Positions 51,892 to 60,868 of a stretch of DNA of 64,000 bases are shown one piece after another (within the stretch, counting starts at the first letter, position 1; each line of letters starts with the position of its first letter). A program made the position numbers and the translations under genes. The stretch lies in NCBI RefSeq assembly GCF_003031675.1, contig NZ_PYWX01000070.1:1-64000 (forward strand), in the 5' to 3' direction. The notes beneath the pieces are model-generated. The model searched no databases, had not been told where the DNA came from, and saw only the letters and a list, made by a program, of their open reading frames with translations. Origin of the DNA: Pseudomonas palleroniana (GTDB lineage: Bacteria > Pseudomonadota > Gammaproteobacteria > Pseudomonadales > Pseudomonadaceae).

Positions 51892-52411
51892 CACCCAGGC
51901 GTTTGCCAAACAACCGATTGCCATGGGTCTCCCCCTGGAAGGTGTAGGTCGGCGCGCCCAGCGCCACATACCCACGCCGCGGGTAAAAACCCAGCGCACG
52001 CTCGTTGCCATCCCACACCGTCGCCCACAACAGTGAAGCGCCTGCTTGCGCGGCACACTGCTCTGCCGCTTGCAACAACCGATAACCGACGCCCTGGCCG
52101 GTGAAGCGCTCCTGAATGTACAGACGCTGCAACTCGGCAACGTCCGGCGCCTCGATCATCGGGTGGCGCGTGTCGAGTCTGATCTGGGCGAAGCCAACCA
52201 GGTGCCGGTCGGCTTCGGCGACAAGCAGCGCAATGCCGGGCTCGGCCATCAGCGCCGTGATTGCATCCGGGGCGAACGCTTGCAGTGCCTCATTGGCAAT
52301 CGAGCTTCGGATACCTTGGGTCGCGTAGGTGTCGAGAAACACCTGCATGCCCAGCACACCGATGCACAGGGCATCCTCGGTGGTGGCGGGACGAAGGGTA
52401 ATGGCTGGCAT
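51878..52411 (-). CDS. GNAT family N-acetyltransferase
   Basis: 177 residues with AAGGAC before the ATG. Motifs: ITLRPATTEDALCIGVLGMQ, AELQRLYIQERFTGQGVGYRL with loop FTGQGVG, and WDGNERALGFYPRRGYVALG. It resembles RimI-like acetyltransferases. It is convergent and overlapping with the 51466 gene. Confidence 0.82.
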   Translation of the reverse strand: MPAITLRPATTEDALCIGVLGMQVFLDTYATQGIRSSIANEALQAFAPDAITALMAEPGIALLVAEADRHLVGFAQIRLDTRHPMIEAPDVAELQRLYIQERFTGQGVGYRLLQAAEQCAAQAGASLLWATVWDGNERALGFYPRRGYVALGAPTYTFQGETHGNRLFGKRLGVTAA

Positions 52412-52447
52412 CGAGTGTCCTTATTCAAATGGATGAGGATTAAAATC

Positions 52448-53656
52448 TTACCAACTGCCCGATGCCCCACCGCCGCCGCTGGAACCGCCGCCCCCGGACG
52501 AACTGCTGCTGGAGCTGGAACTGGAGCTGCTGGAACCCGAACCGCTTGAGCCGCTCGAACCGGAGCCCGAGCCGCCAGTGGTCTTGGCAAAAATGAACAA
52601 GGCCACGAACGACGCAATCGGAAACGCCATCAGCCACCCGTGACGCCCGGCGTCGGCGATCAGCCCTGCTGCCACATACACCGCCACCGCCGCGCACAGC
52701 CGTATGGCAAATCCGACACGGCTGGTGTTCCAGGCGCTTCTCATGACCATCCACAGCACCAGGTAGGCCCCCAGTACCGCCAGTGCGCCCAGCGGCAATG
52801 CGAGCCAATGGATAAAGTTGACGTCGAGATACCAGTGGTCCACCACCAGCAGGCCAATGATGTAGGCCAGCAACCCCACCACGCCGTAAAACACCGGGCG
52901 CGCCATCCATAACGCGCCGAACGTGGCGCCGCCGATCAGCATGGTCAGCGGCAGGATGAACAGGTTCGCCCACCACTCCCGGCCACCGGCCAAAAAGCTC
53001 AGCAGCAGGGTCAGCACCACCGCTGCCAGCAATGCCTTGCGCCAGCGCAGCTTGCCGGCAGCCATCAATACACCGCCAACCGCCCCCAGGATAAACGCGA
53101 GCGCTATCGCCAGCGCTTGGGGGTTCAAGCCGGGCCCTGCGACTTTGGGCAAGTCGCCGCCGTCCACCAGCACGGTCAGGTCATTGACCGCCTGTTGCAC
53201 GCCGCCCGCATAGTCGCCCTGGCGAAACGCCGGGGTGATATGTTCCTCGATGATGCGATGGGCCAGCAGGTCGGTCACCGTACCTTCCAGCCCGTAACCG
53301 ACCTCGATGCGCACTTTGCGATCATCCTTGGCCACCACCAGCAGGATGCCGTCGTTGACGTCCTTGCGCCCCAGCTTCCAGGCGCGGAACAGTTGGTTGG
53401 CGTAATCCTCGATGCTAGAGCCGCCGGTGGTGGGCACCAGCAGTACCGCCATTTGTGCGCCTTTGCGCTGTTCGAGGGCCGCCAGTTGTTGTTTCAGACC
53501 GGCGGTAGTGCCCGCGTCGAGGGTGTTGGTGAGGTCAATCACCCGCTGGTCAAGAGCCACGCCGATGGGCGATGTGTCGGCCCGGGCCAGGCTGAGCAGG
53601 CCCACGAGCAGCAGTGCCACGAGGCTCACAACGGATTGCCGCAAAATCACCAGCAT
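52448..53656 (-). CDS. TPM-domain membrane protein (YgcG-like)
   Basis: 402 residues. A signal peptide (VSLVALLLVGLLSLARA) leads to a periplasmic TPM domain at about 30-150 (VIDLTNTLDAGTTAGLKQQL; RKVRIEVGYGLEGTVTDLLA). About six membrane helices follow, then a tail made almost only of Ser and Gly (residues about 355-402). TPM proteins include a plant thylakoid phosphatase and envelope proteins of unknown role; the Ser/Gly tail is a usual feature of bacterial YgcG-like members. Monocistronic. Confidence 0.82.
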   Translation of the reverse strand: MLVILRQSVVSLVALLLVGLLSLARADTSPIGVALDQRVIDLTNTLDAGTTAGLKQQLAALEQRKGAQMAVLLVPTTGGSSIEDYANQLFRAWKLGRKDVNDGILLVVAKDDRKVRIEVGYGLEGTVTDLLAHRIIEEHITPAFRQGDYAGGVQQAVNDLTVLVDGGDLPKVAGPGLNPQALAIALAFILGAVGGVLMAAGKLRWRKALLAAVVLTLLLSFLAGGREWWANLFILPLTMLIGGATFGALWMARPVFYGVVGLLAYIIGLLVVDHWYLDVNFIHWLALPLGALAVLGAYLVLWMVMRSAWNTSRVGFAIRLCAAVAVYVAAGLIADAGRHGWLMAFPIASFVALFIFAKTTGGSGSGSSGSSGSGSSSSSSSSSSSSSGGGGSSGGGGASGSW

Positions 53657-53786
53657 GTTTTGTTACCTGAAGTTTCTTCCTGAAGCTGCCGACTCTACCT
53701 TATCGGCGCTATAAGGCGTGACCCAGAGGGCGCGACTCTCTAAACTCCTAGAGCTATAGCACTAGGCCATAATCGAGAACTCATCC

Positions 53787-54602
53787 ATGGACCTCCGCCA
53801 CCGCAACAATATCCACGTGATGGGCAACGGCTGCGCGACGCTGGTGTTCTCCCATGGTTTTGGTTGCAACCAGGCGATGTGGAACTACCTGGCGCCGCAT
53901 TTCCTGGAGCGTTTCCGCGTGGTCCTGTACGACCTCGTCGGGGCCGGCCTGTCGGACCTGGGCGCCTTCGACAAACACAAATACAGCGTGTTGGATGGCT
54001 ACGCCCGCGACCTCAACGAAATTATCGATGCTTACGCCCAGGGCCCGGTGATTCTGGTGGGCCATTCGGTCAGCGCGATGATCGGCACCCTGGCCGACCG
54101 CCTGGCGCCCGGAGGCATCGCCGCCCATGTGATGATCGGCCCCTCGCCGCGCTATATCGACACCGATACCTACGTGGGCGGCTTCAAGCGCAGTGATATC
54201 GATGACCTGCTCGACACCCTCGACAGCAACTACCTCGGCTGGTCGAGCGCCATGGCGCCGGTGATCATGGGCGCGCCGGGCCAACCAGCGCTCAGCACGG
54301 AGCTGACCGAAAGTTTCTGCCGCACCGAGCCGGACATCGCCAAGCAGTTCGCGCGTGTCACCTTCCTCTCGGACAACCGCGAGGACGTGCTCGGCCTGAA
54401 CGTGCCGGTGCTGATCCTGCAATCGAGCGATGACCTGATCGCCCCGGTCGCCGTGGGCGAATACTTGCACAGCGTGCTGCCCGACAGCACCTACTGCCTG
54501 GTCGACAACGTCGGCCATTGCCCGCACATGAGTACGCCGCTGGCCTGCGCAGCGGCAATGGACGCCTTCCTGGCCCCCTGGGCGACCACAGATGCTGTCT
54601 GA
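53787..54602 (+). CDS. RsbQ/KAI2-like alpha/beta hydrolase
   Basis: 271 residues. VMGNGCATLVFSHGFGCNQA, WNYLAPHF, YDLVGAGLSD and the elbow ILVGHSVSAMIG are the signature of the RsbQ/D14/KAI2 hydrolases. The triad is Ser94, Asp216 (LQSSDDLIAP) and His244 (VGHCPHM). In Bacillus, RsbQ is required by the PAS-phosphatase RsbP, and in plants its homologues perceive strigolactones and karrikins. Here it overlaps by 11 bp a PAS-domain histidine kinase, an analogous hydrolase-PAS pairing. Confidence 0.88.
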   Translation: MDLRHRNNIHVMGNGCATLVFSHGFGCNQAMWNYLAPHFLERFRVVLYDLVGAGLSDLGAFDKHKYSVLDGYARDLNEIIDAYAQGPVILVGHSVSAMIGTLADRLAPGGIAAHVMIGPSPRYIDTDTYVGGFKRSDIDDLLDTLDSNYLGWSSAMAPVIMGAPGQPALSTELTESFCRTEPDIAKQFARVTFLSDNREDVLGLNVPVLILQSSDDLIAPVAVGEYLHSVLPDSTYCLVDNVGHCPHMSTPLACAAAMDAFLAPWATTDAV

Positions 54603-55734
54603 GCTGTTCGACAACGCCGCCTGCGCGCTGGCCGTCACCGCTGAAGACGGCACGATTGTGCGAGCCAATGCTCGCTTCGGCGACTGGCTGGGGTTCGACC
54701 CAGACGAGTTAGGCGGCCGCCGTTTCCAGGATCTGCTGACCATGGGCGGGCGGATTTTCCACCAGACCCACTTGGCACCCATGCTGCGCATGCATGGCCG
54801 CATCACCGAAGTGAAGCTCGACATCCTGCACCGCGACGGGCACAAAGTGACCGTGCTGCTCAACGGTATCAAGCGCGAGGTGCCCGAAGGTGCGGTCTAC
54901 GACCTGGCGCTGTTCGGCACCACCGACCGCGACAAGTACGAGCGCGAATTGCTCAACGCACGTCACCTAGCCGAAGCCCTCGTGCAGGAAAAAACCGCCG
55001 CCGAAGTCGCGTTGCAACAGGCCCAGGCTGAACTGCACGAGGCCTATGCGATTTCACAGCGCCGTGCGTTGTTTGCCGAGCAGATGGTGGCGATCGTCAG
55101 CCACGACCTGAAAAACCCGCTGACCGCGATCCGCATGGCGTCCGACTTTCTCAGCCGTGGCGAACGCACAGCCCGGGAGCAACAACTGCTCGGGCATATC
55201 AGCCAATCGTCCGAGCGCGCCCAGCGCATGATCGCCGACCTGTTGGACTTCACCCAGGCCCGGGTCGGCCAGGGCATCACCATCAAGACCGCGACGCTGG
55301 ACTTGCATGCGGTGATTCGCCACGCCGTGGATGAGTTGCGCGTGGCGTTCCCCAAGGCCACGCTGGAACATCGAGCCGAAGGCCAGGGCAATGCCTGCCT
55401 GGACGCCGACCGGGTGCAACAGATCATCGGCAACCTGGTGGCCAATAGCGTGGCGTACGGCGACCTGCAACAGCCGATCACCATTACCTCACGCCTGGGT
55501 GACGGCGGCTGCGAAGTGGCGGTGCACAACCACGGCGCGGCGATTCCCAAAGCACTGTTGGCGGGGCTGTTCGAACCCATGACCCGGGGCACCGACCAAG
55601 GCAGCGACGTACGCAGCGTGGGCCTGGGCCTGTACATCGTGCGCGAGCTGGCCAAGGTGCATGGCGGGGATGTGGCGGTGAACTCCGATGCGGCCGACGG
55701 CACGACCTTTACCGTGACGTTTCAAAGCCCGTAG
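54592..55734 (+). CDS. cytosolic PAS-domain sensor histidine kinase
   Basis: 380 residues without membrane segments. The PAS domain covers about 5-115 (CALAVTAEDGTIVRANARFG; IFHQTHLAPMLRMHGRITEV). A coiled coil follows (about 118-160), then the H-box VAIVSHDLKNPLTAI with His171, the N-box QQIIGNLVANSVAYG and the ATP lid VGLGLYIVRELAKVHGG. Its start lies inside the hydrolase gene, so the proteins are made together. The PAS domain may sense the product or the ligand-bound hydrolase. No response regulator adjoins it. It is convergent with the DapF-like gene with a 13-bp overlap. Confidence 0.87.
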   Translation: MLSELFDNAACALAVTAEDGTIVRANARFGDWLGFDPDELGGRRFQDLLTMGGRIFHQTHLAPMLRMHGRITEVKLDILHRDGHKVTVLLNGIKREVPEGAVYDLALFGTTDRDKYERELLNARHLAEALVQEKTAAEVALQQAQAELHEAYAISQRRALFAEQMVAIVSHDLKNPLTAIRMASDFLSRGERTAREQQLLGHISQSSERAQRMIADLLDFTQARVGQGITIKTATLDLHAVIRHAVDELRVAFPKATLEHRAEGQGNACLDADRVQQIIGNLVANSVAYGDLQQPITITSRLGDGGCEVAVHNHGAAIPKALLAGLFEPMTRGTDQGSDVRSVGLGLYIVRELAKVHGGDVAVNSDAADGTTFTVTFQSP

Positions 55735-56525
55735 GCACTGCCCTGCATGATCGGCTCGACGCTGCCGGTCAATATCACCCCGCCCTGCCCGTCCCACTGC
55801 ACGGTGACGGTGCCGCCGTCGCACTGCACGGCCACCGTGTCATCCAGTAAACCGCGGCGGATCCCGTTGACCACCGCCGCGCAGCAGCACGAACCGGAAC
55901 CCAGCGGCACGCCGCCGCCGCGCTCCCAGATGCGCAGGCGGATGTGGCGGCGGTCCAGTACCTGCACGAAATGCACGTTGGTTTTGGCGGGGAACCATGG
56001 GTGAACCTCCAGCGCCGGGCCCAGCGCCGCCACGTCGATGGCGGCGACGTCGTCAACAAAATACGTGCAGTGCGGGTTGCCCATGCTGCACGCCGCCGGC
56101 GCGCCGTCGATGGCCAAGGCGCCGGTGTCCATCGCCTCGGCCAGCGGCACGTCAGCCCAGCCCAGCGACGGCGGGCCCATGTTCACCGCCACCTGCCGCC
56201 CCGGCGCACGCGTACAGGTAAGCAGGCCGCGGTCGGTGCGCAACACCACCGACTGCGTGCCGGTTTCATGCATCAGGCGGTCGGCCACCCCACGGGTGGC
56301 GCTGCCGCAAGTGGCCAGCGGCGTGCCGTTGGGGTTCCAGAACTTGACGCGCGCAGCGGCGTCCGCGCAGTCGAGCACTACGGCCAGTTGGTTGAAACCG
56401 ATGCCGGTGTGACGGTTGCCCAGGCGACGGGCGATTTGCGCGGTGATCAGGTCGTCCTGGCCGCGACGGTCGATGATGATGAAATCATCGCCATGGGCGT
56501 GCATTTTCACGAACGGCAAGGGCAT
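55722..56525 (-). CDS. DapF-like epimerase homologue with altered active site
   Basis: 267 residues from the ATG at 56525. The fold and length are those of diaminopimelate epimerase: FVKMHAHGDDFIIID, SMGNPHCTYFVDDV and IRLRIWERGGG align along the whole length with DapF. The first catalytic Cys is kept (Cys73 in ATCGSATRG, against CGNGARC). At the second site the gapless alignment puts Ser210 (LGSGSCCC) where DapF has Cys217 (ACGSGAC). GFDQ is GFNQ. It may therefore not be the housekeeping DapF. Related two-base enzymes with one Cys replaced include hydroxyproline dehydratases; histidine racemases (CntK) are other DapF relatives. No lysine gene is nearby. Confidence 0.8.
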   Translation of the reverse strand: MPLPFVKMHAHGDDFIIIDRRGQDDLITAQIARRLGNRHTGIGFNQLAVVLDCADAAARVKFWNPNGTPLATCGSATRGVADRLMHETGTQSVVLRTDRGLLTCTRAPGRQVAVNMGPPSLGWADVPLAEAMDTGALAIDGAPAACSMGNPHCTYFVDDVAAIDVAALGPALEVHPWFPAKTNVHFVQVLDRRHIRLRIWERGGGVPLGSGSCCCAAVVNGIRRGLLDDTVAVQCDGGTVTVQWDGQGGVILTGSVEPIMQGSAYGL

Positions 56526-56643
56526 GGACAGTCCTGTGGGCGAGCGGGCGGTGAACGCCAGCATACTGAGTCGAGGGGAGTTTCATCAAACCCGGTCCAG
56601 CCCCATGCTAGCGTGGTCGCGTTCCAGCCCAGCCGAGCTTTTC

Positions 56644-57678
56644 ATGAAAACCAACCGACTCGCCTTAATTGCGGCACTCGCCGTGTTGTCCCAGGGGGCC
56701 ATCGCGGCCACTCTTTGCCAGCCGGTCGCCACCAGCCCGAATGCCAAGGTGTTGCTGGCGGCGGCGCAACGGCACTTGGGCGACACGCCCAACCCGCTGC
56801 CCCGTGTGCATACCGAAGGGACCTTGCCCAACCAGGGTATCCGCGAGCAGAGCATCGCCGCCGAAAAGGACTGGCCGATCATGCGCCAGGCCGCGCTGGC
56901 CTGGCGCATGAGTGGCGACCCGCGCTACCTCAAGCAAGTCGATAACGACCTGGCGGCCTGGGCCGACGTGTATCAACCGGACTTCAACCCCATCGACGAA
57001 ACCAACCTCGACATGCTGATCAGCGCCTACGCGCTCACCGCCGACCACCTGCGGCTGGAGACCCGCGACGCCAGCCGTCGCTTGATCCAACGCCTGGGCA
57101 ACGGCTACATCGCGCAGATCCAGCAATTTCACGGCGCGAAGAAAGGCACCCAGACCAATAACTGGCAGAGCCATCGCGTCAAGCTGGTGACCGTTGCCGC
57201 CGCCGCACTGGGTGATCGGCCGATGCTGGAGCAGGCGCTGCAACTGTTTAAACAGCAGATCGCCGACAATGTCCTGCCCGATGGTTCGGTGACCGACTTC
57301 CAGGACCGCGACGCCCTGCATTACGTGGTCTACGACCTCGAACCGCTGGTGCAGGCCGCACTGGCGGCGAAACCCTACGGCATCGGCGGCGACTGGTTGA
57401 AGCTCAGCGCCAACGGCGCTTCCCTGGGGGCTGCGCTGGACTGGCTGGTGCCCTATGCCAACGGCCAGCGCAGCCACCAGGAGTTCGTGCACACCCATGT
57501 GCAATTCGACAAAGACCGCGCCAACGTCGGCGAAACCGGCTACAGCGGCACCTGGCAACCCAAGAGCAGCGCCACGCTGTTCTGGTTGGCGGCACAACTG
57601 GACAGCCGTTACCTGCCGGTGGCCAAACAATTGGCCGAGCACCCGGCGGACTGGATCAGCGCCTGCTATTTGAAGTAG
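56644..57678 (+). CDS. alginate-lyase-family (PL5-like) exported protein
   Basis: 344 residues from the ATG at 56644 (MKTNRLALIAALAVLSQGAI, a Sec signal with cleavage near AIA-A). The mature protein is an alpha/alpha barrel rich in helices (ADHLRLETRDASRRLIQRLG), with TQTNNWQSHRVKLV at the position of the Asn-rich motif of the alginate lyase family and a C-terminal HEF-like QEFVHTHVQFD. A single-gene unit away from any alginate operon suggests a divergent member. Polysaccharide activity is not proven by sequence. Confidence 0.75.
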   Translation: MKTNRLALIAALAVLSQGAIAATLCQPVATSPNAKVLLAAAQRHLGDTPNPLPRVHTEGTLPNQGIREQSIAAEKDWPIMRQAALAWRMSGDPRYLKQVDNDLAAWADVYQPDFNPIDETNLDMLISAYALTADHLRLETRDASRRLIQRLGNGYIAQIQQFHGAKKGTQTNNWQSHRVKLVTVAAAALGDRPMLEQALQLFKQQIADNVLPDGSVTDFQDRDALHYVVYDLEPLVQAALAAKPYGIGGDWLKLSANGASLGAALDWLVPYANGQRSHQEFVHTHVQFDKDRANVGETGYSGTWQPKSSATLFWLAAQLDSRYLPVAKQLAEHPADWISACYLK

Positions 57679-57720
57679 ACACCGCTAGACTGGCTGCGCC
57701 CACTCTTCGAAGGATCGACC

Positions 57721-58227
57721 ATGCTTATTGTCTTCAGCGGCCTGCCCGGCACCGGCAAGACCACCATTGCCCGGGAACTGGCACGCCGGCTGGGTGCGGT
57801 TTACTTACGTATCGATGTGATCGAGCAGGCGCTGCGCGAGGCGGCCGTATTGGCCGGCGAGGTGGGGGCCAGCGGCTACCACGTGGCGAATGCGCTGGCC
57901 CTGAGCAACTTGCGCTTGGGGCTTGGGGTGGTCGCCGACTGCGTAAACCCCGTCGAAGAAAGCCGGCAAGCCTGGCGCGCCGTGGCGACGACAGCGAGCG
58001 TCGAGCTGATGAATATCCAAGTGACCTGCTCGGATCGCCAGGAACACCAACGCCGCGTGGAAACCCGCACAGGCGATATCCCAGGGCTGACGCCGCCGAC
58101 CTGGCAGGCCGTTGCGGCCCACGAGTACGTCGCCTGGACCGAGCCGACGTTGACGCTCGACACCGCGAACGTCACGCCGGACCAGTCACTGGCGCTGATC
58201 CTCGAACGGCTCAGCCGGGGAAGTTAG
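57721..58227 (+). CDS. small P-loop kinase (AAA_33 type)
   Basis: 168 residues, GAAGGATC before the ATG. The P-loop is at the N-terminus (MLIVFSGLPGTGKTTIAREL), with RIDVIEQAL and GLGVVADCVNPVEESRQAW typical of AAA_33/zeta-toxin-like small-molecule kinases. The lid has RQEHQRRVETRTGDIPG. The substrate might be an antibiotic or nucleoside; none is indicated. It is convergent with the SRPBCC gene, overlapping by 17 bp. Confidence 0.8.
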   Translation: MLIVFSGLPGTGKTTIARELARRLGAVYLRIDVIEQALREAAVLAGEVGASGYHVANALALSNLRLGLGVVADCVNPVEESRQAWRAVATTASVELMNIQVTCSDRQEHQRRVETRTGDIPGLTPPTWQAVAAHEYVAWTEPTLTLDTANVTPDQSLALILERLSRGS

Positions 58228-58627
58228 CCCGCAACGCCTCAAGCCCGCCGCGGTAGACGCCGGCGAACAGCGCTTCAACCTGCTCATCCGTGGTGCCGGC
58301 CGCCGGAGTGAACACGCCGGACCAGGTCGCCTTAGCCGACGTGTCGGTCAAGGCTTCAACCTGCAAGGTCGCGAGGTACGCCGACACCGGGAACGGCGAC
58401 TGTTCGATGGTGTAGCTGTAGGTGCGCGCCACGTTGTCGAACGTCTGCAGACGCTCGACCACTACACCGCCATCGGCCGCTTGCAGATGCCGCACACGGC
58501 CGCCTTCGCGGGTTTCGCTCTTGACGATCAAGGGCAGCCACTCGGGCAGCGCATCGAAGCCGCCGACCAATTGCCAGACTTCATCGGCCGATGCCGGTAT
58601 TTCAATCACAGAAGCTGCAGTTGCCAC
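58211..58627 (-). CDS. SRPBCC-family protein (polyketide cyclase/MxaD-like)
   Basis: 138 residues with a GTG start preceded by TGGAG. IEIPASADEVWQLVGGFDAL, LPLIVKSETREGGRVRHLQA and AKATWSGVFTPAAGTTDEQV are the usual strands of the START-like fold used to bind hydrophobic ligands. It lies 24 bp downstream of the SDR gene on the same strand, so the pair may act on one substrate. Confidence 0.8.
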   Translation of the reverse strand: MATAASVIEIPASADEVWQLVGGFDALPEWLPLIVKSETREGGRVRHLQAADGGVVVERLQTFDNVARTYSYTIEQSPFPVSAYLATLQVEALTDTSAKATWSGVFTPAAGTTDEQVEALFAGVYRGGLEALRANFPG

Positions 58628-58651
58628 GGGTCATACTCCATTCCAGAAAAA

Positions 58652-59452
58652 TCAGATCGCCATGCTGTCGACGACACCACCATCGACCCGCAACGCCGCA
58701 CCAGTGGTGGCCGACGACAGCGGTGAAGCAATGTACGCCACCAGGTTCGCCACTTCATCCACATTGGCTGCGCGCTGGATGATCGACGTCGGCCGGGCGT
58801 TTTGCACAAACACATCCGCTTCATCCCGGGCACTGCGTCCGGATTTGGCCGTGGCGTCCGTGAGCATCTGCTCCAGGCCATCGGTAAAGGTCGGTCCCGG
58901 CAGGATCGCGTTGACCGTCACACCGGTGCCCGCCAGGCGTTTGGCCAAACCATGGGACACCGCCAGGTTGGCACTTTTGGTCACGCCGTAGTTGATCATG
59001 TCGGCCGGGATCGCAATGCCGGACTCCGAAGACACGAAGATCACCCGGCCCCAGCCCTGCGTCACCATGCCCGGCACATAATGCCGCGCCAGGCGCACGC
59101 CGGAGATCACGTTGACCTCGTAGAAACGCGCCCACTCGCTGTCGGGCGCGTCGAAGAAGTCCACATCATTGAAGATGCCCAGGTTGTTGACCAGGATGTC
59201 GGCACGCGGCTCGGCGGCGAACAGTTTTTCTGCGCCCTCCAGGGTGCCGAGGTCGGCGACCACGCCACGCAGGTCCGCTCCCGGCACGTCCTGGCGAATG
59301 CTCGCCAGCGCCGCATCCACCTTGCCCGCCTCTCGCCCGATCACCACTACGGTGGCGCCGGACTGCGCCAGGGCGCGGCCGATGCCCAGGCCGATCCCGG
59401 CGGTGCTGCCGCTGACGATGGCGACTTTGCCACTCACATCAATATTCATCAT
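58652..59452 (-). CDS. short-chain dehydrogenase/reductase
   Basis: 266 residues from the ATG at 59452. The cofactor motif GSTAGIGLGIG, the NNLG motif in ILVNNLGIFND, the catalytic Ser in RVIFVSSESGI and YGVTKSAN (Tyr-x-x-x-Lys) define a classical SDR. The segment GREAGKVDAAL suggests NADP(H). It is co-directional with the SRPBCC gene downstream. The substrate is unknown. Confidence 0.87.
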   Translation of the reverse strand: MMNIDVSGKVAIVSGSTAGIGLGIGRALAQSGATVVVIGREAGKVDAALASIRQDVPGADLRGVVADLGTLEGAEKLFAAEPRADILVNNLGIFNDVDFFDAPDSEWARFYEVNVISGVRLARHYVPGMVTQGWGRVIFVSSESGIAIPADMINYGVTKSANLAVSHGLAKRLAGTGVTVNAILPGPTFTDGLEQMLTDATAKSGRSARDEADVFVQNARPTSIIQRAANVDEVANLVAYIASPLSSATTGAALRVDGGVVDSMAI

Positions 59453-59569
59453 CGAAATCCTCACGTTGAATCAACCAGTCTCAGGGTCGTCATGACCGTT
59501 GAAAAGATCCTAGACGGCAAAGATCGGACCGTCCAAGACATACTGCGACCAACTTGAGTCCTTCAAGGT

Positions 59570-60868
59570 CTAGCCAGCGACAAGCCCGCGCAAACGCAAG
59601 CCGAGCATGCCCAGGGCTAACAACGGTGATCGCAACAGCTTGCCACCGGGGAAGGTCATGTGCGGCACGCGACTGAACAGGTCCAGGCCCCGGCTCTGCC
59701 CGGCATGAATGCCTTCGGCCAGCAAGCGCGCGCACCAGTGGGTCACGTTGAGCCCATGCCCGGAATAGCCCTGGGCATAGAACACGTTGGGGTACTGCTG
59801 CAACCGCCCGACCTGGGGAAAGCGATTGGCGGTAATGCCGATCTTGCCGCCCCACTGGAACTCGATGGCGGTGTTGGCCAACTGCGGGAACACCTTGAGC
59901 ATCTTCGGTTGCATATAGGCCGCGATGTCGGCCGGGTCGCGTCCCGAATAATGACACGCGCCCCCGAACAACAGGCGGCGGTCAGCTGAAAGGCGGTAGT
60001 AATCCAGGCCGATTTTCTGGTCGCACAGCGCAAGGTTTTGCGGGATCAGTTGCCTGGCCTGCGTTTCGCTCAACGGTTCGGTCGCGATGATGTAACTGCC
60101 CGCCGGCAACACCTTGCCGCTCAGGCACGGTTCCAGCTCCTCCAGGTGGGCATTGCACGCCAGCACCAGGTGGCCGGCGCGCACCGTGCCGCTGGCGCAA
60201 CGCACCTGTACCCTGTCGCCGTGGATCAGCTCCAGCACCGGGCTGTGCTCGAAAATCCGCACCCCGAGGGCCTCGGCGACGCGGGCTTCGCCCAGCACCA
60301 GATTGAGCGGGTGCAGATGCCCGGAGCCCATGTCCACCAGGCCACCGGCATACACCGTGGAGTCCACCACCTGCGCCATCGCGTGGCGTGGCACCAAGCG
60401 CGTTTCGGGGGTGTACCCCAACTGCGCCAGGTGTTCCTGCTCACGCGTGAATGCAGCGAACTGCGCCGGGGTGTTGGCCAATTCGCAAAAGCCCCAGCGC
60501 AGGTCGCAGTCGATGCCGTGCTCACGGATCCGCTCGCCGACCAGCGCCACCGAATCGATGCCGGCGCGCTCCAGGTACGCCACGCCCTCCTCGCCGATGT
60601 ACTTGGCGAACCCCGAGACATCGTGGCCGATGCCGCGAATCAACTGCCCGCCATTGCGCCCGCTGGCGCCCCAACCGATGCGCCGGGCCTCCAGCAGGAT
60701 CACCGAAAGCCCGCGCTGGGCCAGCTCGATGGCGGTATTGACGCCGGTGAAGCCACCGCCGATCACACAGACATCGGCGTCAAGATCCGCGTCCAATACC
60801 GCACGCTCAGGCATGGCATTGGCCGTCGCCCGGTAATAGGAGCGGGCGTGCTCACTGGACTGCATCAT
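59570..60868 (-). CDS. FAD-dependent oxidase, gamma-glutamylputrescine oxidase-like (PuuB type)
   Basis: 432 residues. The FAD motif is VCVIGGGFTGVNTAIELAQRG, followed by LLEARRIGWGASGRNGGQLI; the C-terminal WGGKIGITANRFPQVGRL and YAQGYSGHGLNVTHWCARLL are characteristic of PuuB/OrdL oxidases. It would oxidise gamma-glutamyl-putrescine or a related amine. Its start overlaps the stop of the binding-protein gene by 4 bp, and a PuuA-like ligase gene lies upstream, so the set is a polyamine route. Confidence 0.86.
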   Translation of the reverse strand: MMQSSEHARSYYRATANAMPERAVLDADLDADVCVIGGGFTGVNTAIELAQRGLSVILLEARRIGWGASGRNGGQLIRGIGHDVSGFAKYIGEEGVAYLERAGIDSVALVGERIREHGIDCDLRWGFCELANTPAQFAAFTREQEHLAQLGYTPETRLVPRHAMAQVVDSTVYAGGLVDMGSGHLHPLNLVLGEARVAEALGVRIFEHSPVLELIHGDRVQVRCASGTVRAGHLVLACNAHLEELEPCLSGKVLPAGSYIIATEPLSETQARQLIPQNLALCDQKIGLDYYRLSADRRLLFGGACHYSGRDPADIAAYMQPKMLKVFPQLANTAIEFQWGGKIGITANRFPQVGRLQQYPNVFYAQGYSGHGLNVTHWCARLLAEGIHAGQSRGLDLFSRVPHMTFPGGKLLRSPLLALGMLGLRLRGLVAG

